Numbered from the stretch's first letter, positions 8,756-16,632 are shown. The stretch is 64,000 nucleotides of DNA from Litorimonas sp964414555 (GCA_964414555.1 CAYPWW010000001.1:46088-110087), one strand, 5' to 3'. Numbers and translations: made by a program. Notes: generated by a model not told the origin, from the letters alone.

Positions 8756-9307
8756 TTGAGAAGCGCGGATAACATTCTGGATTTCTGGTTTTCGGAACCT
8801 GCGCGAAAGCGTTGGTTCAAATCGACCGAGAGTTTCGACGCGACGATCCGGATTGAATTTGAGGCGACAGCGCAGGCCCTCGCAACAGCGGACATGCCAC
8901 ATGCGTGGGAAGGGCAGGGGCCGCGCGCCCACCTCGCCCTCATCCTCGCGCTAGATCAGTTTCCGCGAAATATGTACCGCGGTAAGGCGGCCATGTTTGC
9001 GTGGGATGCGCAAGCGCTGGCGGCGGCGAAGCGACTGGTCGCGAGCGACGGTGATCTGGCGCTGGATCAGGATGCACGGCCGTTCGCTTATATGCCGTTG
9101 ATGCATAGCGAGAATTTGGATGATCAGAACGCCTGCGTTGAACTCTGTCAGGACCGTTTGGACGGGGAAGACACGTTGAAGTTCGCGGTCCTGCACCGCG
9201 ATATCATTGCGCAGTTTGGACGCTTTCCGCATCGCAATCCGCTGCTGGGCCGAAAGATGACGGCAGACGAGCAGGACTACCTAGATACGGGAGGGTTTTC
9301 GGGATGA
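8756..9307 (+). CDS. DUF924 family protein
   Basis: 183 residues matching the DUF924 pattern: an N-terminal ILDFWF, then W-rich helices, LALILALDQFPRNMYRGK and a conserved FAYMPLMHSE segment. The family is an all-helical, TPR-like fold of unknown biochemical role. No ATG lies near the expected start; TTG 8756 is the best candidate, just after the acyl-CoA synthetase stop. The stop overlaps the ATG of the next gene (ATGA), so it is coupled to the DJ-1-like gene. Confidence 0.85.
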   Translation: MRSADNILDFWFSEPARKRWFKSTESFDATIRIEFEATAQALATADMPHAWEGQGPRAHLALILALDQFPRNMYRGKAAMFAWDAQALAAAKRLVASDGDLALDQDARPFAYMPLMHSENLDDQNACVELCQDRLDGEDTLKFAVLHRDIIAQFGRFPHRNPLLGRKMTADEQDYLDTGGFSG

Positions 9308-9915
9308 TCGAAATCGGCATTTTGATCTTTGACGGTGTTGAAGAGCTCGACTTTGTCGGCCCTTGGGAGGTCTGGAATATGGTCAATGAGGTCGCCCAAT
9401 ATCGCGGCGAACCTAAACCATTCCGCGTGCGCCTGATTAGCCCGGACGGCGGCGATATTCGTGCCGTTAAAGGGATGCGCGTTGGGGCGGATGCCGCGAT
9501 GGCCGAGGCTGGCAAGCTCAACATTATCTGTGTGCCGGGCGGGCAGGGGACGCGGGCGCTTATCAAAGATGCAGACGTTATGGCGTGGATCGAAGAGATC
9601 GCCAAGGACTGCGACTGGGTCACTTCGGTCTGCACGGGGGCGTTTGTCATGGCAAAGGCGGGCCTGTTCAAGGGCAAGCGCCTTACGACCCATTGGGCGA
9701 ATTTCGACGAATTCGTGCGCCTTGGCTTGGACGGCGAATTAGTCCCGCATGTGCGCTATGTGCGCGACGGCAATTTACTCAGCTCAGCTGGGGTGTCGGC
9801 TGGAATCGACATGTCGCTCTGGCTGGTGGGGCAGCTATTCTCACCGCAATTTGCACGCGACGTGCAACGCGCCATGCAGTATGATCCAGCTCCACCCTAT
9901 GCAGGAGATGTCTGA
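9304..9915 (+). CDS. DJ-1/PfpI family protein, isonitrile hydratase-like
   Basis: 203-residue class I glutamine-amidotransferase-like fold. The nucleophile elbow contains Cys110 in SVCTGAFVMAKAGL, followed by KRLTTHW, a pattern shared with isonitrile hydratase (InhA) and with the N-terminal half of GlxA-type AraC regulators; no DNA-binding domain follows here. Family members hydrate isonitriles to N-formamides or have glyoxalase/deglycase-type activities. The exact substrate cannot be read from the sequence. It overlaps both neighbours (ATGA upstream, TGATG downstream). Confidence 0.82.
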   Translation: MIEIGILIFDGVEELDFVGPWEVWNMVNEVAQYRGEPKPFRVRLISPDGGDIRAVKGMRVGADAAMAEAGKLNIICVPGGQGTRALIKDADVMAWIEEIAKDCDWVTSVCTGAFVMAKAGLFKGKRLTTHWANFDEFVRLGLDGELVPHVRYVRDGNLLSSAGVSAGIDMSLWLVGQLFSPQFARDVQRAMQYDPAPPYAGDV

Positions 9916-10904
9916 TGGCCGGATTTCTGGCACGGATAAAAAGTTCGAAAAAAGACTCGGATGTGCCGTCGAAATGGCAGCAACAGCTGGAAAAGTTCAA
10001 ATTCGAACCTGACCAGATTAATGTCTTCCAAGATAATTTCCGCCGCGTCACGAACCAGTTCGACACCGAAGGTCCGAGGATGGCCCGCACGGTGGAATTT
10101 AATGTTGGCGAGAGCGATGCCGAGACAGGCGAAACCGCTGTGGCTGTCCGCCTCTACGTGCCTTTTGGTGCGGATGAGCCGTCAGGGCCGTGCCTGATCT
10201 ATTTACACGGCGGCGGCTTTGTTACCTGTGACTTGGACACGCATGACGGGATCGTCCGCCGACTGGCGAATGGCGCGATTTGTCGTGTGATCTCGGTAGA
10301 CTACCGCCTTGCGCCCGCCCATCCCTATCCGGCAGGTCCACAGGATTGTGAAACGGTTTTGCGCTGGGCGCTAGAAGGTCACGGTTTGGAAGAGCATGGG
10401 ATTGACCCGAACTATATCGCGGTGGGCGGCGACAGTGCGGGCGGCAATATGGCGGCCTATCTGGCGCAGAAATATCGTGACCGTCTCGCGGCGCAAATCC
10501 TTCTCTATCCGCTGATGCAGCTGATGGAGTTTAAGCCGCCAAAGCCAGGGCCGCAGGACTGGTTGCAACTGGGCTTTATGGCGCTGAAATTTATCGACGA
10601 GCATTACGTTGCCGGGGCTGATGCGACGGAGACACGCTTGTCGCCCCTGCTGGAAAAAGACCTGTCCAATATGCCGCCTGCCTATGTACTGACGGCGGGG
10701 CTGGACCCTTTGCGAGACGAAGGAAAGCTCTATGCGGATAAGCTCGCGCGCCACGGGTGCGATGTGACCTATGCGCATGAAAAAGCGATGCCGCACGGCT
10801 TTCTGAATTTTGCGCGGGCTTTCCCGAAAGCGAAATCCATCCCGTTGGATGCTGCGGATGTGTTGCGGGCAGAATTTCCGTGTCCGCAACAGCTAAAAGA
10901 CTAG
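9915..10904 (+). CDS. Alpha/beta hydrolase, hormone-sensitive-lipase family esterase
   Basis: 329 residues with the HSL (GDSL-independent) esterase signature. HGGGF at about residues 98-102 forms the oxyanion hole, GDSAGG carries the catalytic Ser174, Asp264 lies in GLDPLRDEG and His294 in MPHGF. Such enzymes hydrolyse short- to medium-chain esters, often with an N-terminal cap, here about residues 1-70. No signal peptide is seen, so it is cytoplasmic. It is the last gene of the acyl-CoA synthetase/DUF924/DJ-1/esterase run, with a 1-base overlap to the DJ-1 gene, suggesting a role in lipid or ester catabolism. Confidence 0.88.
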   Translation: MAGFLARIKSSKKDSDVPSKWQQQLEKFKFEPDQINVFQDNFRRVTNQFDTEGPRMARTVEFNVGESDAETGETAVAVRLYVPFGADEPSGPCLIYLHGGGFVTCDLDTHDGIVRRLANGAICRVISVDYRLAPAHPYPAGPQDCETVLRWALEGHGLEEHGIDPNYIAVGGDSAGGNMAAYLAQKYRDRLAAQILLYPLMQLMEFKPPKPGPQDWLQLGFMALKFIDEHYVAGADATETRLSPLLEKDLSNMPPAYVLTAGLDPLRDEGKLYADKLARHGCDVTYAHEKAMPHGFLNFARAFPKAKSIPLDAADVLRAEFPCPQQLKD

Positions 10905-11048
10905 CCCCTCGGCGCATACAGACGTCGTCCACAGGTCTATCCAGAGCTGTTCTTCGCGGCGAAGCCTCAATCACGTCTGCACCTCTTGCCAAACGTCCCG
11001 CACGCGGAACATATGGTCGCAGGTCCAGTCTGTCCTTGAGCAAAACGG

Positions 11049-11095
11049 TCACTAGATGTAGTGCGTATGTAAGGGGAAGGTGGCATATATCGCGT
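11049..11095 (+). promoter_or_regulatory. Tandem NrdR boxes upstream of nrdB
   Basis: Box 1 (11049-11064) contains the perfect inverted repeat CACTA-GATG-TAGTG and fits the NrdR consensus acaCwAtATaTwGtgt at about 13 of 16 positions. Box 2 (11080-11095) is weaker but keeps the ATATAT core. Their centres are 31 bp apart, the usual three-helical-turn NrdR spacing. NrdR represses ribonucleotide reductase genes when dATP/ATP is high. The nrdR gene is not in the window. Confidence 0.75.
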
Positions 11096-11137
11096 TTCTG
11101 ATGCGAAAATCTGCCGATTTCAGACATTTATAGAACT

Positions 11138-11157
11138 GTGTTCGGACCGCCGAACAC
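11138..11157 (+). promoter_or_regulatory. Perfect inverted repeat in the nrdB leader
   Basis: GTGTTCGG (11138-11145) and CCGAACAC (11150-11157) form a perfect 8-bp inverted repeat with a 4-base spacer, ending 18 bases before the nrdB ATG. It can be an mRNA hairpin next to the ribosome binding site or a second operator. Confidence 0.55.
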
Positions 11158-11175
11158 GAATCGCGGAGAGCCGTC

Positions 11176-12219
11176 ATGGGCAAAATGGAATTCATCAAGC
11201 CGTCCAACTCAGGACTGTTGCAACCGTCGCCCTCTTATAAGCCGTTCCGCTATCCGTGGGCGTTCGAGTTTTGGCAGAAGCAACAGCAGGTCCATTGGAT
11301 GCCCGAAGAGGTGCCATTGGGTGAGGACATCAAGGATTGGTCGACGAACCTCACGGCGGTCGAGAAGAACCTCCTGACGCAGATTTTCCGTTTCTTCACG
11401 CAGTCCGATGTCGAAGTCGGCGCGAACTACATGGAAAACTACATGCCGCTGTTTAAGCCGGTGGAAGTCCGCATGATGCTGGCCTCGTTTTCCAATATGG
11501 AAACGATCCATATCGCGGCTTATGCGCTGCTGCTGGAAACGATCGGGATGCCCGATGCAGAATTTTCGGCGTTTATGGAATATGACGAGATGGCGGCTAA
11601 GCATGACTATCTCGGCAAATTTGGCGTCGAGACAGAGAAAGACATCCTGACATCAATGGCTGTGTTTGGCGGCTTTACGGAAGGGCTGCAGCTGTTCGCG
11701 TCTTTCGCCATGCTGATGAACTTTCCGCGCATGAACAAGATGAAGGGCATGGGTCAGATCGTGACTTGGTCCATCCGTGATGAGAGCTTGCACTGTGAAG
11801 GCATGATCAAGCTGTTCCACACCTTTGCCCGCGAAACCGGCGCGCTGACGAAATCCGTCGCCGACGACATCATCGATTGCTGTCAGACAGTTGTGAAGCT
11901 GGAAGACAAGTTCATCGATCTGGCATTCGAAATGGGCCCTGTCGAAGGCATGACGTCCGAGGATATCAAACAGTACATCCGTTACATCGCTGATTGGCGT
12001 CTGGGGCAGCTGGGTCTGCCAAAAGTCTATGGCATCGAAGAGCATCCGCTGCCATGGCTGACGGAAATACTAAATGGCGTGGAGCACGCCAACTTCTTCG
12101 AAGCGCGCGCGACGGAATATTCCAAAGGCGCAACGGGCGGTATCTGGCACGGCGACGATGGCGTCTGGGGCAAGTTCGAAGAGCTGCAAAAGCGTCAGTC
12201 GATCGTGGCGGCTGAATAG
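11176..12219 (+). CDS. nrdB: Ribonucleoside-diphosphate reductase subunit beta (class Ia)
   Basis: Radical-generating small subunit of aerobic ribonucleotide reductase, which supplies dNTPs. All six di-iron ligands can be aligned: D78 (QSD), E109 and H112 (METIH), E169 (TEG), E203 and H206 (DESLH). The radical-bearing Tyr116 sits four residues after H112, as Tyr122 does after His118 in E. coli, so this is the tyrosyl-radical class and not the Phe variant (class Ic). Length (347) is typical of the short alphaproteobacterial form. GGAG precedes the ATG. nrdA is not adjacent. Control by NrdR is indicated by two upstream boxes. Confidence 0.95.
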   Translation: MGKMEFIKPSNSGLLQPSPSYKPFRYPWAFEFWQKQQQVHWMPEEVPLGEDIKDWSTNLTAVEKNLLTQIFRFFTQSDVEVGANYMENYMPLFKPVEVRMMLASFSNMETIHIAAYALLLETIGMPDAEFSAFMEYDEMAAKHDYLGKFGVETEKDILTSMAVFGGFTEGLQLFASFAMLMNFPRMNKMKGMGQIVTWSIRDESLHCEGMIKLFHTFARETGALTKSVADDIIDCCQTVVKLEDKFIDLAFEMGPVEGMTSEDIKQYIRYIADWRLGQLGLPKVYGIEEHPLPWLTEILNGVEHANFFEARATEYSKGATGGIWHGDDGVWGKFEELQKRQSIVAAE

Positions 12220-12249
12220 GCGCTAGACGACACAGACCCAGATTATGAG

Positions 12250-12278
12250 AGCCTCGCTTTTTAAGCGGGGCTTTTTTA
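12250..12278 (+). terminator. Intrinsic terminator after nrdB
   Basis: AGCCTCGCTT pairs with AAGCGGGGCT around TTT (one T-G pair), followed by six T. Confidence 0.9.
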
Positions 12279-12280
12279 GT

Positions 12281-12304
12281 GCCAGTGACAATAACGTCAC
12301 TGGC
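12281..12304 (+). promoter_or_regulatory. Perfect 9-bp inverted repeat before the phosphatase gene
   Basis: GCCAGTGAC (12281-12289) and GTCACTGGC (12296-12304) are exact inverse copies around AATAAC. The element lies directly after the nrdB terminator and about 30 bases before the likely phosphatase start, so it may be an operator for that gene. No matching regulator is adjacent. Confidence 0.5.
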
Positions 12305-12335
12305 CATGCCGTTTCGGCCTGATAAAGACACGCTC

Positions 12336-13145
12336 ATGTCTTTGATCCCCCAATCCGCCCGTTTGCATGATTATGCGACGATCTATAATTTCCGTGATTT
12401 CGGGGGCTATGCAGGATTGGGAGGGCGACCCGTCGTGACTGGGCGATTGTTTCGCTCTGCCCATCTGGCAAGTTTGAGCGACACCGATCATGGCACAATT
12501 TCAGATCTAGACGTCAATTTGGTCGTAGATCTGCGCCACGCGCCAGAACGGCGGAAACAGCCGTCACGATTATTGGACCCCACGCCCACCGTACATGAAT
12601 ATCCGGACTCGCCGGACCGCTTGAATGCCAAGGTCGCGCCGCATGAAGCGTTCTTAGAGCATGAGCTCTATTCGGCAGAGGACGCGCGCGGTTATATGAT
12701 GCGGTCCTACACGGCGCGGCCACATGATCCCGGTTTTCAGGCCATATTTCGCGATACGCTGGCGTTCATGGCAGAGCATGACAATGACGCCTCCGCAGGC
12801 GTGCTGGTGCATTGTGCGGCGGGTAAGGACAGAACAGGGACGCTGGTCGCGTTGATCCATGGCCTATTGGGCGTATCCCGAGAGGATATTCTCGCAGATT
12901 ACATGCTGACGCTGGATGCAGTGGATATTGACGCGATCTTGGTGCCAGCCTCTGCCGCGTTTTCTGAGCGCTATGGTCGCCCTATCGACGCGGAATCTCT
13001 CTGGCCCATGTTTGGCGTAGAGCCGGCATTTCTAGAGGCTGCGCTGGACGGTATGGGCGATATGGAACGCTACACGCGGGAGACGCTGGGTCTGTCAGCG
13101 GATATGCTTTCGACAATTCGCGCGCGTTATCTCGAAGCCGAGTAG
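12336..13145 (+). CDS. Tyrosine-protein phosphatase (Y_phosphatase3 / PtpB-like)
   Basis: About 269 residues with the active-site loop HCAAGKDRTGT, catalytic Cys near residue 160. The extra Lys-Asp inside the CX5R loop is characteristic of the bacterial PtpB/triple-specificity group acting on phosphotyrosine, phosphoserine or phosphoinositides. NFRDFGGY and GRLFRSAHL near the N-terminus are the other conserved family blocks. No signal peptide. Starts at ATG 12336 or ATG 12306 are possible; a GTG at 12279 would lie inside the inverted repeat region and is less likely. It is convergent with the tad minus-strand genes, ending 2 bases before them. Confidence 0.9.
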   Translation: MSLIPQSARLHDYATIYNFRDFGGYAGLGGRPVVTGRLFRSAHLASLSDTDHGTISDLDVNLVVDLRHAPERRKQPSRLLDPTPTVHEYPDSPDRLNAKVAPHEAFLEHELYSAEDARGYMMRSYTARPHDPGFQAIFRDTLAFMAEHDNDASAGVLVHCAAGKDRTGTLVALIHGLLGVSREDILADYMLTLDAVDIDAILVPASAAFSERYGRPIDAESLWPMFGVEPAFLEAALDGMGDMERYTRETLGLSADMLSTIRARYLEAE

Positions 13146-13147
13146 CT

Positions 13148-13879
13148 CTAGCCTGGATCAGGAATAGGATCAGCGCAGACGATGCTTGAATACCCTGAGC
13201 CCGTACAAATCGTCTTTGTGTCTGTGATCTTCACCCCGGCGACATCCATCGGAACAATATCAACCAATTCAGAGCGACGCGGTTTCAGAAGATACGTTTC
13301 TGACAATGTAATGTTACCGTCGAAACGGTCTGTTTCATAATCATCACCTGTCGCGCCGTCATCCGTGCCTTTGCGTTGGATTGAATCCGTCGTCTCAATC
13401 GGTGTGTATTCATAGGTCACGCGCGTCACGACAATCCCGGAGTTTTCGCTCAAAAGGCGGGCGTCCAGCGAGTCTGCGTCAAAAGGTGCAGGAGTCGAGG
13501 TGTGGTTGAACAACAAGCGCCCGCGCGATTCGATATCGCCCGCGGAATCGCGGATAAAGCTCTGAATATCGATCTGGATATCATTTGCGTTGCGAACATT
13601 CATGACACGCACGGCAGCAGAGAGGATTTCTTCCGCATCATCTTTACCGGTTTCAGGCGCTTGGGTGATCATGTCACCCGCGACGTTCGCACCCTGAGAG
13701 ATACGACGGTCCACAGAAATCGCCGTCGCAACCTCAGCAAGGCCAAAGTACATCAACAGCATAACGGGCGCGATGAAGGCAAATTCGATGGATGCCACAC
13801 CGGATTCGTCTTGCTGAAGAGCCTTCGGGGTCGTTTTGAAAAAAGATGTCATTGGCATGGGTGAGGTTCCCGTTTTCAT
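13148..13879 (-). CDS. TadE/TadG-like pilus assembly pseudopilin
   Basis: 243 residues. The N-terminal TadE-like segment (SGVASIEFAFIAPVMLLMYF, about residues 21-41) places a prepilin-type cleavage site and Glu before one hydrophobic helix; the remaining ~190 residues are a periplasmic domain. TadE-type minor pilins are processed by the TadV/CpaA peptidase and are needed for Flp pilus assembly. It follows the other TadE-like gene by 27 bases in the same direction. TadE, TadF and TadG cannot be told apart with confidence; there is no von Willebrand domain, so it is not full-length TadG. Confidence 0.85.
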   Translation of the reverse strand: MKTGTSPMPMTSFFKTTPKALQQDESGVASIEFAFIAPVMLLMYFGLAEVATAISVDRRISQGANVAGDMITQAPETGKDDAEEILSAAVRVMNVRNANDIQIDIQSFIRDSAGDIESRGRLLFNHTSTPAPFDADSLDARLLSENSGIVVTRVTYEYTPIETTDSIQRKGTDDGATGDDYETDRFDGNITLSETYLLKPRRSELVDIVPMDVAGVKITDTKTICTGSGYSSIVCADPIPDPG

Positions 13880-13906
13880 GTCATGGTTTGGCGTAGACGG
13901 CGCTGA

Positions 13907-14533
13907 CTAAGATCCAGCATCAATCAAGGCTTGAACTTCGGGGTCACATGTCGTGCCGGTATCGAAAGGTTCATTGCGAAAAGCTGTCATAGACATCATC
14001 TGACGAACGCCAGATCCCTTTGGATTACCCAAACGAGTCATAAATTCGGGTAGCGCCAAGCGGTAGTTGTAGACTGTGCGAACGACGACGTTGTCGCCGC
14101 CATTTGTGTCCTGATAAACACCGTTAGCAACGGGGGGGACGTCACCTGTATCTTCGTCTGCTTCCTCAGGTTCTGGCACCTCTTCAAAGGTGAGGGTCGA
14201 GAAGTTAGCATCTGTCAAAACATCGATACGCAGATTGTTTGAACAATTACCCAGCCCGGCCATTTTTGAACAAACGATTGCTTTGAATTCTGCTTGCGCT
14301 CCGCACCCTTGAAAACGTCCAACCCGGACAAGGCGCCCGGCTTCGGATGTGGCGTGGTTGGCGGTAGAGCTAATAAAAAAGACGACGGCCAATTCGATGA
14401 TGCCGAAAAGGATTGTGAAAAAAGGCAAAGAGATCAGGGCGAACTCAACAGCGGTTGCCCCAGAGGTGTTGCGACGAAAGCGATGTACGCGACGCTTGGC
14501 TTGCCGATTGGCGCGGCTGAAAAACTGTTTCAT
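13907..14533 (-). CDS. TadE-like minor pilin
   Basis: About 208 residues. The TadE motif is clear: SGATAVEFALISLPFFTILF, with the processing Gly and Glu+5-type residue before one membrane helix. It has Cys residues in the periplasmic part (CGAQ, CSKMAGLGNC, CDPE) that could form disulfides. ATG 14533 is preferred over an in-frame GTG at 14548. The upstream region carries a CtrA-like site. The second TadE-like gene follows. Confidence 0.85.
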   Translation of the reverse strand: MKQFFSRANRQAKRRVHRFRRNTSGATAVEFALISLPFFTILFGIIELAVVFFISSTANHATSEAGRLVRVGRFQGCGAQAEFKAIVCSKMAGLGNCSNNLRIDVLTDANFSTLTFEEVPEPEEADEDTGDVPPVANGVYQDTNGGDNVVVRTVYNYRLALPEFMTRLGNPKGSGVRQMMSMTAFRNEPFDTGTTCDPEVQALIDAGS

Positions 14534-14625
14534 GTCCCATTCCCACACTCTCGCACCTCACATTTGAGGGCGGTCGTAGGGAATAGAATAAGCTTAGCGT
14601 CTTAATGAAGCCGTAAGGAAAACCC

Positions 14626-14640
14626 TTAACAGCGAGTTAA
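14626..14640. promoter_or_regulatory. CtrA-type binding site (TTAA-N7-TTAA)
   Basis: TTAA at 14626-14629 and TTAA at 14637-14640 with exactly 7 bases between them, 93 bases upstream of the TadE-like start. This matches the consensus of the cell-cycle regulator CtrA, which controls pilus genes in Caulobacter. Confidence 0.6.
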
Positions 14641-14673
14641 TTTCAACAAATATTTATCGTCTTTTGGGATCGA

Positions 14674-15213
14674 TTAATTTGGAAAGGGTGTCGACCCAGG
14701 CGTTTCGGTGAAAGACGTATTATCGCCAGCCGCTGTGATGGGCTGAGAGGTGGCCCCTGGTGTTGAAAAAGCCGTTGTCGGGGCCAGGTTCGCCTCTGAA
14801 GAAGTGTTCTGACTGACAAATTGAACGCTATCGCCTAAAACGGGCGATGGACCACAGAAGGGGATGCAAGAATATGTTTCACGCTCTCCACCCGCGTAGA
14901 TACGAATACTATGGGCTGGCAGTGTATTTGTAACTTGCAGGTCGGCGTTGAGCATCGTTTGCCCGTTATTATCAAGAATGATGAGATTTGTTTCACCATA
15001 TCCACGGCCAACAATAAAAAGTGTATCGACCGATTGCACGGTGACATCCGCAATCGCGGGATTGCCGACGATGACCGTCGCAGCCGCGCCGGGGAGGCGG
15101 AGAATCTCCGTCTTGTTCAGCTCAACCTTATAGCTTTGGTTCTCGCCAGCTGAGGCAAGACCCGCAACTCCGAGAAAAAGGGCGGACAGACAAATCGATT
15201 TAGCAATGCGCAT
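14674..15213 (-). CDS. Stand-alone pilus assembly N-terminal domain protein (CpaC-N-like)
   Basis: 179 residues from ATG 15213 (GGAG upstream), with a signal peptide (about 1-22, ending GLASAG). Residues 25-95 match the N-terminal domain of the pilus secretin CpaC: a conserved EILRLPGAAATVIVGNPAIAD-like block and the FIVGRGYGETNLIILD block recur as related sequence in the CpaC gene of this locus. The tail (about 110-179) is Thr/Ser/Pro-rich, with two Cys (SCIPFC). It lacks a secretin barrel and probably acts as a periplasmic accessory to the secretin. The open frame runs further upstream, but the signal peptide fixes this start. Confidence 0.82.
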   Translation of the reverse strand: MRIAKSICLSALFLGVAGLASAGENQSYKVELNKTEILRLPGAAATVIVGNPAIADVTVQSVDTLFIVGRGYGETNLIILDNNGQTMLNADLQVTNTLPAHSIRIYAGGERETYSCIPFCGPSPVLGDSVQFVSQNTSSEANLAPTTAFSTPGATSQPITAAGDNTSFTETPGSTPFPN

Positions 15214-15450
15214 GCGCTTAGCTCCACAAGTGATTGGCCTTAGCGTTAAACGAAGGTGCTGAATGAAAGGTTTACATATATGATGCGAAACGCCGATTTG
15301 TGCTGAGTCATTATATATAGACAAAACCCTTCTGGGGCTTTTTGCGATAAAAAAAGCACCTAGGCATGAAGTTTTTGTCATTTTTACCAGATGTTCACCG
15401 TGTCTTTCAATCAGAGCGAAAGAACTCCTCCCTATAAGTAGCTTCATCAG

Positions 15451-15478
15451 GGATGACCCTGTGAAACGAGGGTTATCC
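15451..15478 (+). promoter_or_regulatory. Hairpin in the leader of the first Flp pilin gene
   Basis: GGATGACCCT (15451-15460) pairs with AGGGTTATCC (15469-15478) except for one G-T, with an 8-base loop. It lies 32 bases before the pilin ATG. It may stabilise or regulate the pilin mRNA, or be an operator. A TATAAG at 15433-15438 is a possible -10 element just upstream. Confidence 0.5.
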
Positions 15479-15510
15479 TCTCTGACTAACGCATACGTGG
15501 GAGTAATGTT

Positions 15511-15732
15511 ATGCAAAATCTTTTTACACGCTTTGTTGAAGACGAGTCCGGTGCAACGGCTATCGAATACGGCCTGATCGCTGCTTTGATCGCTGTCGGC
15601 ATCATCGGTGGCGCAACAGCCATCGGTGACCAAGTCAACCAGAAGTTCGACGATGTCGCTCTGGCTGTTGACGGAACTGGCGCTGAAGCCAACGAAACCA
15701 ACACTGCTAACATCGATACAGCTGCTGGTTAA
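15511..15732 (+). CDS. Flp-family type IVb pilin 1
   Basis: Major subunit of the Tad/Flp adhesive pilus. The 73-residue prepilin has a 14-residue leader, then SGATAIEYGLIAALIAVG: cleavage after Gly by the CpaA peptidase and the hallmark Glu-Tyr pair of Flp pilins. The mature part is mostly one hydrophobic helix with a short Asn/Thr/Ala-rich end. GGGAG precedes the start. A near-identical second pilin gene follows 116 bases later, with a strong hairpin between them. Confidence 0.95.
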   Translation: MQNLFTRFVEDESGATAIEYGLIAALIAVGIIGGATAIGDQVNQKFDDVALAVDGTGAEANETNTANIDTAAG

Positions 15733-15752
15733 TCCGGTCAGCTATTGATTGG

Positions 15753-15778
15753 GGTCGGGCCTTTCTAAAGGCCCGGCC
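15753..15778 (+). promoter_or_regulatory. Strong hairpin between the two pilin genes
   Basis: GGTCGGGCCTTT and AAAGGCCCGGCC (one T-G pair) form a 12-bp stem with a very short loop. No T run follows, so it is more likely an mRNA-stabilising or processing element than a terminator. Confidence 0.55.
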
Positions 15779-15848
15779 TACTTCCCGATTTTCAATATCC
15801 GTCTCTGGCGGCTATTTAATTTCTGGAATGCATGGGTAGGGATAGACA

Positions 15849-16061
15849 ATGTTCAAATTATTTTTGAAAGATGAGTCCGGTGCAACGGCTATCGAATATG
15901 GCCTGATTGCAGCTCTGATCGCCGTTGGTATCATCGGTGGGGCCACGGCGATTGGTGACCAAGTCAACCAGACGTTCGATGATTCAGCCCTCGAGATTGA
16001 AGCAACAACTGCAGAGAACAACCTGCCCGGCACGCAGAATATCGACACAAGTGCAGGCTAA
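15849..16061 (+). CDS. Flp-family type IVb pilin 2
   Basis: 70-residue prepilin. From DESGATAIEY through GDQVNQ the protein is identical to pilin 1; only the leader and the last ~25 residues differ. Codons in the shared core also largely coincide, suggesting recent tandem duplication or gene conversion. The leader is shorter (MFKLFLKDESG). It would be processed by CpaA and could copolymerise with pilin 1 or replace it. Confidence 0.95.
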   Translation: MFKLFLKDESGATAIEYGLIAALIAVGIIGGATAIGDQVNQTFDDSALEIEATTAENNLPGTQNIDTSAG

Positions 16062-16084
16062 TCGCGATATATATACGCGATTTT
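16060..16084 (+). terminator. Stem-loop with short T run after pilin 2
   Basis: AATCGCG (16060-16066) pairs exactly with CGCGATT (16076-16082) around an ATATATATA loop and is followed by TTTT (16081-16084). It probably acts as a partial terminator, keeping pilin mRNA in excess over cpaA. Confidence 0.55.
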
Positions 16085-16131
16085 AAGCCTCCCTCTGTAA
16101 ACATGCCGTCGATCTTCTGATTGGAAACGAC

Positions 16132-16632
16132 ATGATATTGCCTGCTTTACTCTTCTTTGTCTTCGCTGTGCCGCTCGTGATGGCGGCTCTCAAAGATGCC
16201 ACCTCCATGACGATCCCGAATAAAGTCAGCCTTGCAATGCTTGGCGGGTTTATTCTGATGGTGCCGTTTACATGGCAGGGCTTCCCAGAGCTGGGCGAGC
16301 ATCTCGCCGTGGGCCTGACATTCTTTGCAGCCGGTTTTGCGATGTTCGCTTTTGGCTGGCTTGGCGGCGGTGACGCGAAATTGATGGCGGCGACAGCGAT
16401 TTGGTTCACTTGGCCAGATGCCGTCCACTATATTTTCTACACCACGCTGTTTGGCGCGATCTTGGCCTTTGGCTTGATCGTTGGACGGAAGTTTATTCCG
16501 GTGCGTGTTCTGACCGCGCCTTGGGCCTATGCGATGTTCAAAGACGAGACGAAAATGCCATACGGCTTGGCTTTGGCGGCCGGCGCCCTGATGACACTGC
16601 CGCAGAGCGCGATCTTTGCCTCCGTCATGTAA
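16132..16632 (+). CDS. cpaA: Prepilin peptidase CpaA/TadV
   Basis: Inner-membrane aspartic peptidase (A24 family) that removes the leader from Flp pilins and TadE-type pseudopilins. 166 residues with about five hydrophobic helices. The two catalytic Asp are in KDATSMTIPN (about residue 22) and in the GxGD-type motif WLGGGDAKLM (about 83). It lacks the methylase domain of PilD, as usual for CpaA/TadV. It lies between the pilins and cpaB and is closed by its own terminator. Confidence 0.93.
   Translation: MILPALLFFVFAVPLVMAALKDATSMTIPNKVSLAMLGGFILMVPFTWQGFPELGEHLAVGLTFFAAGFAMFAFGWLGGGDAKLMAATAIWFTWPDAVHYIFYTTLFGAILAFGLIVGRKFIPVRVLTAPWAYAMFKDETKMPYGLALAAGALMTLPQSAIFASVM

Noticed and set aside
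15318..15346. Terminator-like AAAACCC ... GGGGCTTTTT upstream of the pilins
   Set aside because: The stem is only three or four clean pairs with a bulge, and no gene ends there in either direction.
15214..15633. Longer version of the CpaC-N-like gene starting at 15633
   Set aside because: The extension would read through the pilin promoter, antisense to pilin 1; the signal peptide at 15213 with GGAG is a proper start.
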